Translations under genes and position numbers: made by a program
The notes under the pieces: generated by a model
Databases searched by the model: none
Told to the model about the DNA's origin: nothing
Seen by the model: only the letters and a program-made list of their open reading frames with translations
Source of the DNA: Verrucomicrobiota bacterium
GTDB taxonomy: Bacteria > Verrucomicrobiota > Verrucomicrobiia > Limisphaerales > JAHEOI01
Assembly: GCA_018610125.1 (NCBI GenBank)
Contig: JAHEOI010000255.1
Location: 1-5,188 of the forward strand
DNA: 5,188 nt
Direction of reading: 5' to 3'
In this document: in pieces, positions 5,002 through 5,188 of the stretch
Layout of the letters: each line of letters starts with the position of its first letter
How positions within the stretch are numbered: the first letter of the stretch is position 1

Positions 5002-5188
5002 ATGATTTTTCCCTGCGAACAAAGTAAAGCACTCCCAGTGGCGCGAACACTTCCCCTCAAAAAACGAAGGCACGGTGCGAAGCCCGCTGCACGGCATACC
5101 GGTGTTGCTCAAGGACAATATTGAGTCGCGCGAGTGTCTGCCGACCACCGCCGGCTCGCTCGCGCTGAAGAATAATGTCACGCGGCGC
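5002..5188 (+). pseudogene. Amidase-signature enzyme, 5' part, apparently frameshifted, runs off the window
   Basis: The frame open from 5006 to the window end encodes VRSPLHGIPVLLKDNIE then CLPTTAGSLAL. This is the unmistakable start of the amidase signature fold (GatA/fatty-acid-amide-hydrolase family), which hydrolyses amide bonds with a Ser-cisSer-Lys triad. The Lys of LLKDN (codon 5111-5113) is the catalytic lysine; the two serines lie beyond the window. Amidases normally have 60-100 residues before this block, but this frame is stopped at 5003-5005 and offers no good start. A second frame, open from an ATG at 5002, reads SKALPVARTLPLKK just upstream, which fits the usual NPxALxxAxxLDxER segment. 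Joining the two requires a shift of one base at the run of six A's (5059-5064). Gene loss by frameshift, or a homopolymer sequencing error, would both explain it. It begins about 40 bases after the flavoprotein stop, so the pair may have been an operon. The amidase identity is firm; the broken state is inferred. Confidence 0.7.

Noticed and set aside
4982..5010. GCCG/CGGC hairpin followed at a distance by TTTTT, possible terminator
   Set aside because: The stem is only four pairs and the T-run begins eleven bases after it, inside the presumed amidase start region.
1..5188. CRISPR array, toxin-antitoxin pair or defence system
   Set aside because: No regularly spaced direct repeats and no recognisable nuclease, toxin or defence domain. 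The only RT is a short intron maturase fragment without its catalytic core.

Overview
The window most likely comes from a member of the Verrucomicrobiota or a close PVC relative. The best clue is the gene at 1017-1823. It combines a FTLIELL-type prepilin leader preceded by Ala with a C-terminal H-X9-DG motif, a protein family that is greatly expanded in that group. A fragment of a divergent InlB-type B-repeat on the minus strand and a string of short hairpins in an intergenic region fit the same background. This assignment is an inference from protein style; no rRNA or marker gene is present.

Layout: 55-693 (+) is a complete class I SAM-dependent methyltransferase. 694-1016 is non-coding, with a hairpin, a weak promoter-like site and a dyad that could be an operator for the next gene. 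1017-1823 (+) is the prepilin-like H-X9-DG protein. 1824-2624 has no convincing protein gene. It contains a cluster of five short hairpins (2066-2202), four further hairpins (2342-2466) and a stretch that looks like the 5' RNA part of a group II intron.

2625-3390 is a patchwork of gene debris. It starts with the N-terminal end of a group II intron reverse transcriptase (+, real homology to about 2864), which breaks off into a B-repeat fragment of a large surface-type protein on the opposite strand (about 2885-3066, possibly to 3100). A short, unrecognised, coding-like frame follows (3061-3390, +). A single open frame (2625-3215) runs across these junctions and would be misread as one protein.

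3435-4961 (+) is an intact, well-initiated FAD/NAD(P)H-dependent monooxygenase-like flavoprotein with a strong ribosome binding site. About 40-100 bases downstream an amidase-signature enzyme begins. Its conserved block (PLHGIPVLLKDN, TTAGSLAL) is clear, but its N-terminal part lies in another frame across a run of six A's, so it is either frameshifted or truncated. It runs off the window end.

The five coding or formerly coding plus-strand units do not form an obvious pathway. The only functional pairing the layout suggests is flavoprotein plus amidase, and the amidase looks broken. No CRISPR array, tRNA or rRNA was found. I do not see a clear new biological system. The parts most worth a second look are the patchwork with its two-strand chimera, the hairpin cluster and the amidase frameshift.
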